The position numbers were made by a program, and so were the translations under genes. Positions 47,950 to 59,245 of a stretch of 64,000 bases of DNA are shown here, in pieces (the first letter of the stretch is position 1; each line of letters starts with the position of its first letter). The stretch is from Sycobia sp. Sy_11. Its lineage: Eukaryota; Arthropoda; Insecta; Hymenoptera; Epichrysomallidae. Below the pieces are notes generated by a model, which searched no databases, was not told the origin of the DNA, and was given only the letters and a program-made list of their open reading frames with translations. The stretch is from the NCBI GenBank assembly GCA_018907035.1, contig JACCIC010000152.1, forward strand, positions 877,501-941,500, written 5' to 3'.

Positions 47950-50900
47950 GGACCAGAGATTTGGGACACACCGAGATTTTTGAGACACTCGTCGGTCGAT
48001 GGTTTTCATAATGCACGACTTTTTCTAAAATACTCTATTCATTATGATTAGTTTTCATTCGGTTTTCTGATGGTTGAATTTTAGGTCTGAGCTGCTTTCT
48101 TTTAGCGTATAAATAACTTTGGCGTAGAGGTTAAAATGGTAATATAAATGGTACCAGTGAGTAATAACGATATGACAATATCTACTCGAGTTGGATTGAA
48201 ATGAATCTGTAGCCCTCTTCTTTTAGCCGTGTGAAGAAGTTTTTAAGAATATAACCATTTGCAATTCATGCAATCTCAAATTTACGCGAAAATCGCGATT
48301 TTTAACTTTAATAGGCTAAGATATTTCGAACATCTGAGAATTCTAGAACTAGCGCACAATAACTATTTATATTCAATTTAATAAATTCATCCTTTGCCCA
48401 ATGTTATTTTATAAAGAAACATTTTAATACCAAAAAATGGTGGGTAGATGTAACTTATTTCGAAAAATAATGCCGTAGACAATTGAAGTCGCACTTTAAT
48501 CGTCTAAATTACTCGATTAACCGTGTTGTAAATTAACAGTTGGCTCTATATTAGGAAATTTATTGTCTTTTAAAATAATATCTCTAGACGGAAGTGCCAA
48601 CTAGGCTCCTGCTCGATGGGGCAGAACTCGAACTTTCAAAAAAATTGCGCATAAGCAATTACTTAAAAAAACGACGCACGTATTTCACACAAATAGTACA
48701 AGATGCTATTTTTATATCTCTTTAGACATCGAATACAGGAATTCGGAAAATCTCAACTTTTTCTTTTTAAAATCAGTCCACATTTATCGCGATGAGCCAA
48801 CTCACAGCAACATTATTAATTGAACATCTGTACTTCGTTAGTCTAACATTTTAATATTTATAATTTATGAATTATTTGACATATTATAATTATTATTATT
48901 GTTGTTGTTGTTGTTGTTCATATGATTTTACATGCGCGCTTATATTATGTATATATAGCATACAATCTTGTATTCTTAGTTTCTGAAATCACGGTTATTG
49001 TCCCATTTCCTAATCTCGCATACATCATTTTAGCGCTGCACCCCCCTCGCTCTATTTCGCGAGCACTATCAGAAATATATTACTATTTTACATTCCGAAT
49101 GTATACAACGAAATGCAAGTTACGAGGGCCGCAGTAAAGCACGTTTTATTATCTTTCGTATAAAAAGAAGACGAAGAAGAAGAAGAAGAAAAAGAAGAAG
49201 AAGAAGAAAAAGGAGGCCGCTCTATCCGCGAGGATAGAAGCCGCGCGCCAGATTAGAATAAGTTTAATTGATAAGCGAAATGTGTTTTCTTTATTGTCAG
49301 TTTAATATACGGCCGTGTAATTCGAAAGAGCAGGAGAGGGGCATAAAAAAGGGGGGGGGAGGGCCATTAATTATTTCGGAAGATATACAGCTGAAGCGCC
49401 GCCGGCCCTACGTACGAGACGCCCCTATGTTCCATTCGAACAGTTACAGGAATAAACTTTATCTCCAAATTCTCCTTCTTCGACACGAAGGCCGAGGGAT
49501 ATTGATTTATTTATATTTTACCGAGGATGAGAACTTTCTTCCCCCTCCCTCCCACGCCTCTTTTATTCTATACGATAGTTTTTTAATATTGAGTTAGTGT
49601 CGTAAATATTTATGCTATCCTTGGACGAGGTAATTTTTGCCGAGAAACGATTTTCGTTCGACGATTTCAATCTAATAGATTGATAAGACAAATTATTTAG
49701 GAAACTCTGTAACAAAAATTCATAAATAGATTGTTCATTTTCGTGCCAGATTTCTGACGATGGTTGCTTAAAATATTTTTTCTTCCCCTTCGTAATCGCC
49801 GTGGAAGAAATAGCAATAGAACGTTCAAAACCAAGAATTTTTGGAAAATCCCGATTTTCCGACTACATACTGAGATTATTGTCGACGATAATTGTTCGCC
49901 TTGGCTTTTTCAAAACAAAAAAAAAATTTCACAATACAGGGACAGCTACAAATGTCCAAGGAACGCAGTTCCTTTTTTTCCCTTAATCTATTTCTGTAAT
50001 TGACGCAAGCGCGTCCGAGAGATTTTCCATGTTTTCGAAACTGCGTATACTTTATATCTAAAACGGATATAACTGAAAATCAGGGACTTTCTCGCCTAAT
50101 AAGCTCTCGGTGACCATTTTTTTTTTTAAATTAAAGTCTAATTTACGGAGAGAATAATCATTCATTAACATATCTGCAATATAGGATCATACGCAATATA
50201 AATTCAATTTCTTTCATTTTAAATTCAGTATAAATATACAATCGATTTCAGTTATTTCATATCTCCATTTTTTTTAACGCTTTCTGCTACAAACAGTGAG
50301 AATTGGAAAAATTGAACGCTCACGTTGATATTCTCAACCCATGTAAAAACGAGGCAACCAGAAATATTTGAAAATAAACCAGATCTTTCGTTCTAGCCAG
50401 TCGGCCGTAGCGGCCTTACTTATTTCTTCGTTAAATATATATTACATTCTGAAACCAGCCCGATTTATCATTGTCGTATACGGCAGTAGTTATAGTGGCA
50501 CAAGTCTGGCACGTCCAAGGCTAAGATCGAGGAAAGGCCAGAGGGGTAGCGCACTCACAGGTCCCTTCGTTGAAAGCACGCCGATGCCCGGGCTCTGGTT
50601 ATATCGGAAGCTCGCGCCCGAGCTCATATCCCTAACCCTGTCGGACTCACCCGTCGTACGTCGCCCCCCCCCCTTTTTCGCTCTATTACGCTACGCAGAG
50701 GGTCCAAGGTGAAAGGCGGAAGGTGATACAGGCATACACAAAGAGGGAGAGAGAGAGAGGAGGAGGAGGAGCAGAGAACCCGACTTATATACATGCATCC
50801 TTTTGCAGGGGATAGAAAAATATGAGAAAGTTCGGCTTTGAGCGAGCTCGGCCACATATACACACACGGGCGCGCGCGCGCGCTCTCTCAAGCCCCGAGG

Positions 50901-51610
50901 AATCCACTTCGCTGGCGGTGCGCCGCATCGTCGCGGCGCGTACGAGAGAGACGGAAAATACGAGTGCGGGGCGTGCGGCGCGATTTATTTATTGTAAGGT
51001 ACGATGGAGGGGGCGAGCGCGCGCGAAGAGTCCCAGGTAGCGTGTGGGCCGGGAGAAGGGGGGGGGAGGCAGGGCTGGAAGCGTCATCAGGAGCGCAGAG
51101 CAGAGAGAAATGGGGAGTAAATAATTTACGGGCCTTTTTTTTCGTTCGTACTGTTACTGCTCCTTTCGTTTGGTGGTTGGTGTTTTTCTTTTAGCTTCTT
51201 CTGTTTTCTTCGTTCGTCGATGGAGCGCGAGGCGCGGTTGTTTCGCGTTACGTCGCGCCGCGCCGTTATCGATGGCACAAATTATTACTATATATACTTG
51301 CAACGGGAGGCGAATGATAATTTTATGAGAGCTGGAACTCGGAAATTGATAATTCAAAAAAAAATTGTATTATCGCATCATAAATATACAGGCGGAGTTT
51401 AATAATGTCGTTACGCGATTCAGGTGTAAAGACGTAACGCGAATCGATGGAAAATGAAATATTCTGCCATTTATGGGGGGGGGGGGTAAACTTACGTAAA
51501 TCCGTATTATTTTATTTAAATTATAAGTGTGATAGATCGATATTTGATAATAATAACTATTCAATGTATTTGAGCTTCAAACATATATTGTCATTTCATG
51601 AAATTGATAT
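47950..51610. other. mixed sequence, no gene seen
   Basis: AT-rich to 49.1 kb, then the GAA tract, small GC-richer patches (49.2-49.55 and 50.35-51.25 kb) and G runs. No accepted frame. Confidence 0.55.
49164..49211. repeat. (GAA)n trinucleotide repeat
   Basis: Purine-only AAG/GAA tract of about 48 bp, slightly imperfect. Confidence 0.9.
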
Positions 51611-51616
51611 TTTCTT

Positions 51617-51838
51617 AAAATAAAGGTGGAGGAGACAGTCAGTTTGTCCTTTACTAACATAGAACACGGATTATTTTATTTTTCTTTTTATACTATAATT
51701 TGATTTTTATATTATTTTTTGTAATATTTACGTTTCGGATTCTACGGGGATGACTGTCAACAATGACAAGTCTGACTGTCATTATACCATCGGAGTATAT
51801 TATTGTATAAAGGCGGCAAAGCCGATAAAAACAGTTCT
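51617..51838. mobile_element. partial relative of the 44.1-kb MITE-like element
   Basis: It shares the GACAGTC...TTGTCCTTTACTAAC module (51633-51658), the CGGATTCTACGGGGATGACTG module (51735-51755, reverse-complement orientation relative to 44.5 kb) and the right end GCCGATAAAAACAGTTCTTA (51820-51839). The left terminal repeat was not recognised, so the copy is truncated or strongly diverged. The internal module is inverted relative to the flanking modules. Confidence 0.55.
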
Positions 51839-51849
51839 TATTTAATACT

Positions 51850-54840
51850 TAAAATTAAAATAGATGTTCAGCCGCTGACTTAAGAATGGCTTTATTAATT
51901 ATTCAACTCTTTATATAATATGAAAACTGCTATTTTTGGATTTTCAAGCCCCTCGATTATTTCTTATCTATTTATTCACCATTGAAAACTTTAGCATATT
52001 AATGCACAGATGCTCGTATAAAAGTTATCGATTGGCATCTTTAACGTTAATTTAGTTTTACTGCCATGATTCAATATATAAATATGTATTTTTTTCCAGA
52101 AATCCGAAGTATAACCCATTAATTCGTGTCTACTTTGACATATTGAATTATTATTTATTAAAATAACATATCTACTAAGCGTCTCAAATTATTATTTTTA
52201 ATTCAAATCCTATTTTAAGCTGCTTAATTTATACGAATACACATATTTAATTTTACCACGGTAATGAAAATTTTCCTCGAATTTCAAATAAAATCGTTTT
52301 AATGTTCTACATGTTCAAATAATACAGAATATTTATTATTCGTTTAATTTCAAAATTTAATTTGATTATTTATTTTGAAAGGAATTTTGTATTAAAAGAA
52401 TTGTCGGGAAAAATATGACTTTGATGAAATTTCAAGAATAATATTTACAGACTGCGGCCGATACACGCAATTAATTTGAATTGTTTAAAAATGCCCGCTG
52501 AGTAGCTTCATTATTTATCGTATAAAAACAATAAATCTAGCAGTCGCTACTCTTCCATATTCATATATAATACATTTATTGTCTGATTATATAGCAATAC
52601 AACCAAGAGGCGATTTACAGTATTCCATGTATAAAATTTAGACAAATATGCATAAAATTACATATTTTATTGTATGGATCTTTTTTAAGTCATTTCATTT
52701 CCAAGTAAATAAATGATACTCGCCAACGAAGTCTAATAATAATAAAAATATTATTATTTTGACAAACATTGACTGAAAACGAAATTTTTCGAAAGAAGTG
52801 ATCTTCATCAATTTAAAAATTGAACCAAAAGAAATACAATTTCAGACGAACCAAGCAATTTGCGTGAAAAAAGTTCAGATGAATATGGGGCAGTAAAACA
52901 AAGAAAGAGTTGAAAATGGATAGTAAATTTTTATATCACGCTAGGTAATATATAGTATTATGTTCTGCAATTTGTTATTCTACGGAATTACGGATTTCAT
53001 TGATAAAAATTTATAACTAAAAATACGCAATGCCATCTCTTTAATTGCAACGATTTGTTCGATCCCAATTTTTCTCTGTCAGTTTAGAATAATAATAATC
53101 CAAAACAAAATCTCTGGTTGGCAAATAACGCAACAAATCAATGTGAAATAATTATCAGAAGGAAGAGGGATTTATTTGCGCTCTGCATTAAAAATTCCTA
53201 ACCCGGTACATGTGCCGGCTATTTAAAATTTCAATCTTATCGCGACGCTATAAAAAATTGATAGAAAAAAAGTACAGAAATAGAGAGATGGTGGGAGGGG
53301 GGAGAGAAGGAAGCGCGGGCAGGCTACAACCCCCCTTCCTCCCATCACACAGAGCTGGACTCGCGTGCTTAGGCGAACATGGAGGAGGCATGAGGATGGC
53401 GGATGAGGGGGGGGGGCGATCGGAAACGAATCTTGCAGAAATTCCCGACGGATCTCGGGGGGGGGCAGGGGGGTTGAAACGTGCCTCGAAAGGATACCGA
53501 TGCCACTCCCCCCCCCTACGCCCCAAGCCGAGGCAAGCTCGAGGAAATTCCTTCTGGAAAGGTTAATAAAGCAGCTTCCATTTCTATACTCGCCCACCCC
53601 CCCCGACCAAGAGACCCCGCACCGCCGATGAATTTTGCTTCTCTCGCGTCTTAGATAAAATATTTCCCCGTGCCCAGGTCTGGCGGTCCGTCTTTATTTT
53701 TTTCAAACTCATCTTAATTGCCTATAAAAAAAATGGCAAAATATACTTCGAATTCCGACAGAATTAATGTTGAAATTCGTTAATTCAATTGTATAGTTAA
53801 GTATGTATAATTATTTTTTCGCGCACGAATGTTACATAAGAATCATTAAATTTCTATTAAAAATGATAGAAAATTACGTTAAAATTAAGAATATTAAGAA
53901 AAGATCATTTATAAAACTAAAATATACTTCAGTATGATAATAATAGACAAAAAACCGTATAAAATATCAAAGAACAATTTTTTTTAAAACAAATTATTAC
54001 GACTGCTACAGAGTCGTAAATTGCAAGATAATACAATATATATTCTACAAATCTTATTCTTCTAAAGCATTATATTCAATAAGATTCTTTGATAAGTGAC
54101 TGACTGTAAAGTCAAGGAAAGTCCCTGGAAATAGAGTTTAAATTTCAATTTACTAATAAAATGCAGGAGAAAAAAGAATACTCAAATTTCTATACTGACT
54201 AGTTGAAGTCATGATTACTGAATTGGTTACAAGATCATCAACTGGGACACAATGAAAAGAATGATATGATAATGTAATTTATCAATGTGAATGTATATTT
54301 TCTCGTCAATATAGCTACAAAATCGTATAAAATGGCCGCGATAGACAAATTTCGATTACTATGTATTTGAAAAATTTATATTCAACTGGAATCTTTATAT
54401 CATGTAAATGTTACGATACTCAAAAACTTCCTTTAAAGATTATATAAAAATAACAAGTTCATAATAGATTAAAAGTCTAAATCCAATTCGTCCAACTGAC
54501 AACCTAACTCTTTTATTCTCTTTTATATATATATATGCATATATATATATATATATCTTCGTAAAATAAACTTTTAAACTCTCAAAACAAAAATTCAAAA
54601 GCTTGAAACTTAGAATCTTGAACATCTAAAATTTTATTCTTAAACATTATTGTTAAGGAAGGCAATGTTAAAAAATGTTTAAAATTATTTTTAACAAATA
54701 TTATTGAATGTGCAACTTAAAAACAGTGCCTATTTGATATTCTAAATTCATACCTATTCTCCGTACCATTTTCTAGCAATAACAGCTGTCATACATTAAT
54801 GAACGTATACAAAATAGATTAAATTTCGTCTTTCAAACTG
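51850..54840. other. AT-rich with one small GC-rich island, no gene seen
   Basis: Very AT-rich to 53.2 kb, an island at 53.2-53.65 kb with G and C runs, then AT-rich to the mariner relic. Confidence 0.6.
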
Positions 54841-54848
54841 ATCATAAG

Positions 54849-55774
54849 TTTATGCACAACATTTTCTTACGTTCCAAATATAACTTACGTGCCAACAAGA
54901 CAGCATATACTTGAGCTTTGTTGGCTTAATTTAAATGATACTGCATCTAAAACCGATCGTGTGTTTGCTGAAGCATATTCTAAATCTACTCCAGATGTTA
55001 GAATGTGTCAAAAGTGGTTGACGTATTAGAAATGTGGCCGATAGAGAATTGAAGGCGTTCCTCAATGAAGATCTCTGACTAATGCAAGAAGAACTTGCAG
55101 CACCATTGGTATTCTATCGATTCCCACGCCTACAGAATCACCAGGGCTCATCGAAGAATTAGAGAATTGGTTTCCGCAGAAAGTTACGCCGAGAAACGTC
55201 AAAAATCGTCCTTTGAATTCAGAATTTTTCTTCAGTGCTTCCAAAAAAAAAATGTTTTTGCACGGTATTGTTACTGGAGATGAATAATTGAAAAATTGAT
55301 CTCATCATAATAGTTCAAAGCACAAGAAAAGCGTGTGGGTCAATCCCGGCAGACCAGCACCATCGCAACCAAACAAGAAATCAATGCAAACAAGGTAATG
55401 CTCTGCATTTGGTGAATTCAGAAGGGTATGGGTAGGAAACTAGATATGAAACTTTAATTTTCCATAACGACAAGACTCTGACACACGTTCATTATTGGAT
55501 CAAACATTGTTGGAAAAACAGCGGATGGGAGATTCTATCCTACCCGCCTTACAATCCCACTTCCTTACAGACCTTGTCCCTCCTCACTACCGTTTATTTC
55601 CGTCAATGCAGGATGACCTGAGCGGAAACCACTTCAATGCACCTGGAGGTATCAAAAATCGACTTGATTCGTTTCTATTCTTAAAAAAGGAAAAATGTTT
55701 TTTTGGACAAGAATCCACATTTTGCCTGAATTATTGGCGAAGGCCATTGCTAGCGATGAAAATATTTTAAATAA
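54849..55774 (+). pseudogene. degenerate mariner-family transposase
   Basis: Broken DDE/D transposase of a Tc1/mariner element, assembled from fragments in shifting frames. N-terminal part (about 54860-55020): FVP-like start (SYVPNITYVPTRQHI), then NDTASKTDRVFAEAYSKS and MCQKWL, matching the mariner HTH region. Middle (about 55255-55410): LHGIVTGDE followed by a stop, with the first catalytic Asp in TGDE, then WVNPGRPAPSQP and KVMLCIWW. C-terminal part (about 55460-55770): an HND segment, GWEILSYPPYNP, DLVPPHYRLFPSMQDDLSG, and an end matching the usual LPERW-ASDG terminus. At least four frameshifts and several stops (for example at 55026 and 55282) make it inactive. Clear terminal inverted repeats were not found. 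It lies immediately downstream of the RNase T2 pair, in the opposite orientation. Confidence 0.88.
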
Positions 55775-56019
55775 CTTATTTTTTCTTTTGTTACGAAAAT
55801 TAAACATCAATTTTCATGGAAAATTTATGAGTAGATAAATAATAAAAAAGTCAAAAATCTTTTTTTCGGGCAAACAAGGTAACAACGTAACAAATTTATT
55901 ATCGGTTAGTAATAATTCATTATTTGATCTTTTTCTAAGTTTTCAAAAAAAAAAAAAAAAAAAAAACAGATTACCTCCTGAATTATACGATTTTAGTTTT
56001 TACCGAAAACAAATAAAAA

Positions 56020-56025
56020 TTTATT
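56020..56025 (-). promoter_or_regulatory. polyadenylation signal of RNase T2 paralog 1
   Basis: A canonical AATAAA hexamer on the minus strand lies about 80 nt after the stop codon of paralog 1, in AT-rich sequence. I see no equally clean AATAAA within 150 nt after the stop of paralog 2; only AATAAT and AATAAG variants occur there. Confidence 0.5.
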
Positions 56026-56103
56026 GAGGTCCGATGAAATTAATTACAAATATTATTTAAATAAAAAATTTTAATTATTCTCCATTATAATATAAAATGA
56101 TAA

Positions 56104-57170
56104 TTAATCTCTCCGTCGCCCGGTATAAGAAAGTAATTTTTTTATATCGCAGTCGTGACCCGTATTATGGCAGTGCACTATACGAAGACTCGAGGTAAAG
56201 CAGACGTGCACTTCTAGAAGATACTGTCTCTCGTTCAACTAAAACATACGTAAAATATGAAATACAAAAACAAGTGCGAGGATCAATTGATTTATCTGTT
56301 AACCCATCTATACCTGGTCCGGAAGGCATTTTATGTACACGAGTTTGTGCAGAAAGTTGGCGATGCTTAAAGCGATAGCGTAGTACCCGTACCTAAAACC
56401 CGGAACGATTCCAGCTCTGCGAAGCAGCGCCCCCATGTTATATCGCTGCACCAAATACATGGCCGAATTGAAGTAACTTGATACGGAACTGGTAATGCAG
56501 GATCCGTGAACGTTATACTCCGTGTGCCATAGCTCGTCCTCGGTTTTGTTCGGGGTTAAAGATGGCCAGTATATTTTCAAGTCTTGTCTAAAGCCCTCGT
56601 TCAGTTCCTCGTCTTCATATCTTACTCTCGCTCCCGAAGAACTTTCACATAACGTAGGAGACTGGGCATTGAATTTAATGGGCCAAAGTCCGTGTACGAT
56701 CCATCTCTCGGGGTCAAATATCGCCAGATGTTCGCTTAGATACTGCAACACGTCAATGCTGCTGACATTGTCGTATGGATTTCTAATCCGTTCCAAAGCA
56801 AATGAAGCCACGGGCGAATGTTGGGCTAATATTATTTGATCAAAGTCGCCCACTATACTGAAATTTATTTGGATACTCAGTTATTTAATATGCATATATT
56901 AATATAAACTTAAGATGATGGATGCAATTTCGAAGGATAGGATAGTCTATGCTCTATGTGAGACTTAATTAATAATTGTACTTAATCAATAATAATAAAC
57001 TTAAACAATAATTGTAACAAACAGATTATGTTGGGTTTTATCAGCTCGTCCTCAAGATAAGTTGCAAAATCATTTGATAATTATAATTAAATACCATGAA
57101 TTTTAATAACTTACTTTGCACCAGCATTGCGAGAAGCGAGAATACAAAATGCTATGACGTATTTTATCAT
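56104..57170 (-). CDS. RNase T2 family secreted ribonuclease, paralog 1 (three exons)
   Basis: Predicted secreted acid endoribonuclease of the T2 family, cleaving RNA through a 2',3'-cyclic phosphate (family knowledge). I rebuilt three exons on the minus strand: 57170-57115 (ATG, 18 codons plus 2 nt), 56857-56314 (544 bp) and 56238-56104 (45 codons with stop), giving 244 residues. Donors are GTAAGT and GTATAG; acceptors follow TTTCAG and TTTTAG. Exon 1 is a hydrophobic signal peptide (MIKYVIAFCILASRNAGA). CAS1 is WIVHGLWP with His74. CAS2 reads LWHTEYNVHGSC, with Glu132, Val135, His136 and Cys139; the family has Lys/Arg at the Val position. The C-terminal exon has the typical RQYLLEVHVCF element and paired cysteines. 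Possible N-glycosylation sites are NVS (49) and NKT (122). Length is normal for the family. It lies about 2.1 kb downstream of a same-strand paralog, with 110 of 181 exon-2 residues identical by hand count. A venom or salivary role is possible but not shown. Confidence 0.93.
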
Positions 57171-57179
57171 TTGTAAATA

Positions 57180-59240
57180 AATATTCTGTAAAAGTAATTA
57201 AATTTCTTAACTGATAATGAGATTTGTTAGATTTTCCCTGATTGACACGGTAATTAGTAAAATATTCTGCTATAGTTGTTGCTAGAAAAATGAGAAAAAA
57301 ATTGCAAACTAGAAAATTAAAAATGAATACATATTGGATAGTAATAGAAATTATTATTCTATTTTTTATAGTCAAACACGTCTGTTATTATATAGAAGTA
57401 GACATTAATGTACCGAAACTATACTTGTACATTAAAGATAATGTAAGCATTAAATAATTTTAGCCTGAAGAAATATTGGATTTAAAAAAAAATTTATTTA
57501 GTTAATTCTTATTCTAATATCTCCATCATGTTTTAACGTACATAAATATTAATTATGGAAGGTACATTATTATTTCAATTCAATTTTCCTTCTATATAGG
57601 ACAATCATTCCATTATAGTTTTTTCTTTTGTAAAAGCAAGCCGTAGCATTACATTAAATTCTATAAGAAGAATAAAATGATTTCATTACAAGGGGAAAAA
57701 GCCTACTGCACAAATAATTTTTCTAAAGAGTAGAAGAAATTACATAGAGAACCACGTATTTGCTGTTGCCACATAAACGCAAGCGAGCTAAACTGTCGAG
57801 CCATTTATGGAAGTTCCGCCTATAGCATACAATATAAAAATTACGTAAGTTGAGGTGGCTTTATGTTGAGTATGACCTATCAAGTGCGCCTCATTACTCC
57901 AGTGAATACATTAGAATTTATTATAAAACATAATCAATTTATCTGCGTTGATGAATTTATAAAAGTTGAGGTGACTAAAAACATAAGAAATTAATTTCGT
58001 TCAGTAATATTCTTTAAAATATAATTCAGATATAAAATGAAACGGTCTCCAAGAAAATGAATTCTTCTCTGATGGTAGGTAGCTGAAGCTCAATGTTGTT
58101 AATATGGTTGGTCGTTTACACGGCAACTTTAGATGAATTAAATACCCCTCTATACGAATTAGGATATTTTATCTAAAAATACCAGTATGGAATACTCGTA
58201 TCTTATTGATACGTTATATATAAGTACGCTACATATAAGTTTTATAACTTCATTAATGTTTAAGCCGGACATACTGATTTATTTCATATTTAACTTAAAT
58301 TTTAAATAATACGACCACAGGAAATATTTATATCGCCTCTGTTTGGAGGTTTTACCATTAAGCATTTTTCCAGTTTTATCATTTTCTGTACATCTAAAAA
58401 TTAAATTATCAATATTATATAGCTGCAAGACTATCTATGTGTTGAATTCTTAATAAAGGGTTAACAGTACATTACTGAATAATGCATGTTGGTAGCCTTG
58501 GATTATTTTCGTTGACATTTAGTTCAGAGACACTGTTTTATTCTATATGCGAATTGTATTTTAAAAAAATTACAACTGCCAAAGTGATAATTCTAATATA
58601 TTTGAATCATTTATATAATGGTCACTACAATAATCGTAGAATGAATAAACTATAATTCTCTACCAGTTTTATAGCGTTGTTACATTTCCAACTAATCATT
58701 TTATAATGAATCATTTGTAAATGAATGAAAGCAATAAAACTATTTTTAGATAAAATAATAATTCTATGTAATACACACTAGACTTTTAATATTAGCTACC
58801 AAATGTTATCCTTATCCATCCTAAGGAGATTAACAAATAATCAACAATTTTTTAATTCTTAGACATTTATTGATATCTTTGGATTTTTTAAAGCTAGAAA
58901 TTCGAGGATAACGATGAATGCATTAATATAATTGTATCGTATCTTCGTTTCATATATCTATATACATCATTATCTATTATAAAATACTATACATTTATAC
59001 AATTATATAGCAATCGAATAATAATAATATCGTTGTTCTTATACATTTTACTTATATCTTTACAATTAACATTATAAGATAGGTTTCTATTAACGTACTC
59101 TAAAACTTAATCTTATTTTCACTTACTTACAAGTCTTGAAAAGATTTTCATGAATTATTTTAAAAAATTAGCGCATTTTTTACACGACAGATTTTTAACA
59201 ACTTCTTTAACGTAGCCAGTTTAACGTAGTTTTCAATTAA
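57180..59240. other. AT-rich spacer between the RNase T2 paralogs
   Basis: About 2.1 kb, AT-rich. I looked for a third RNase T2 exon on the minus strand (HGLWP or HGSC signatures, signal-peptide exon) and found none. Confidence 0.6.
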
Positions 59241-59245
59241 ACATT

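Noticed and set aside
57180..59240. a third RNase T2 copy or pseudogene in the spacer
   Set aside because: No HGLWP, HGSC or signal-peptide exon signature on either strand.
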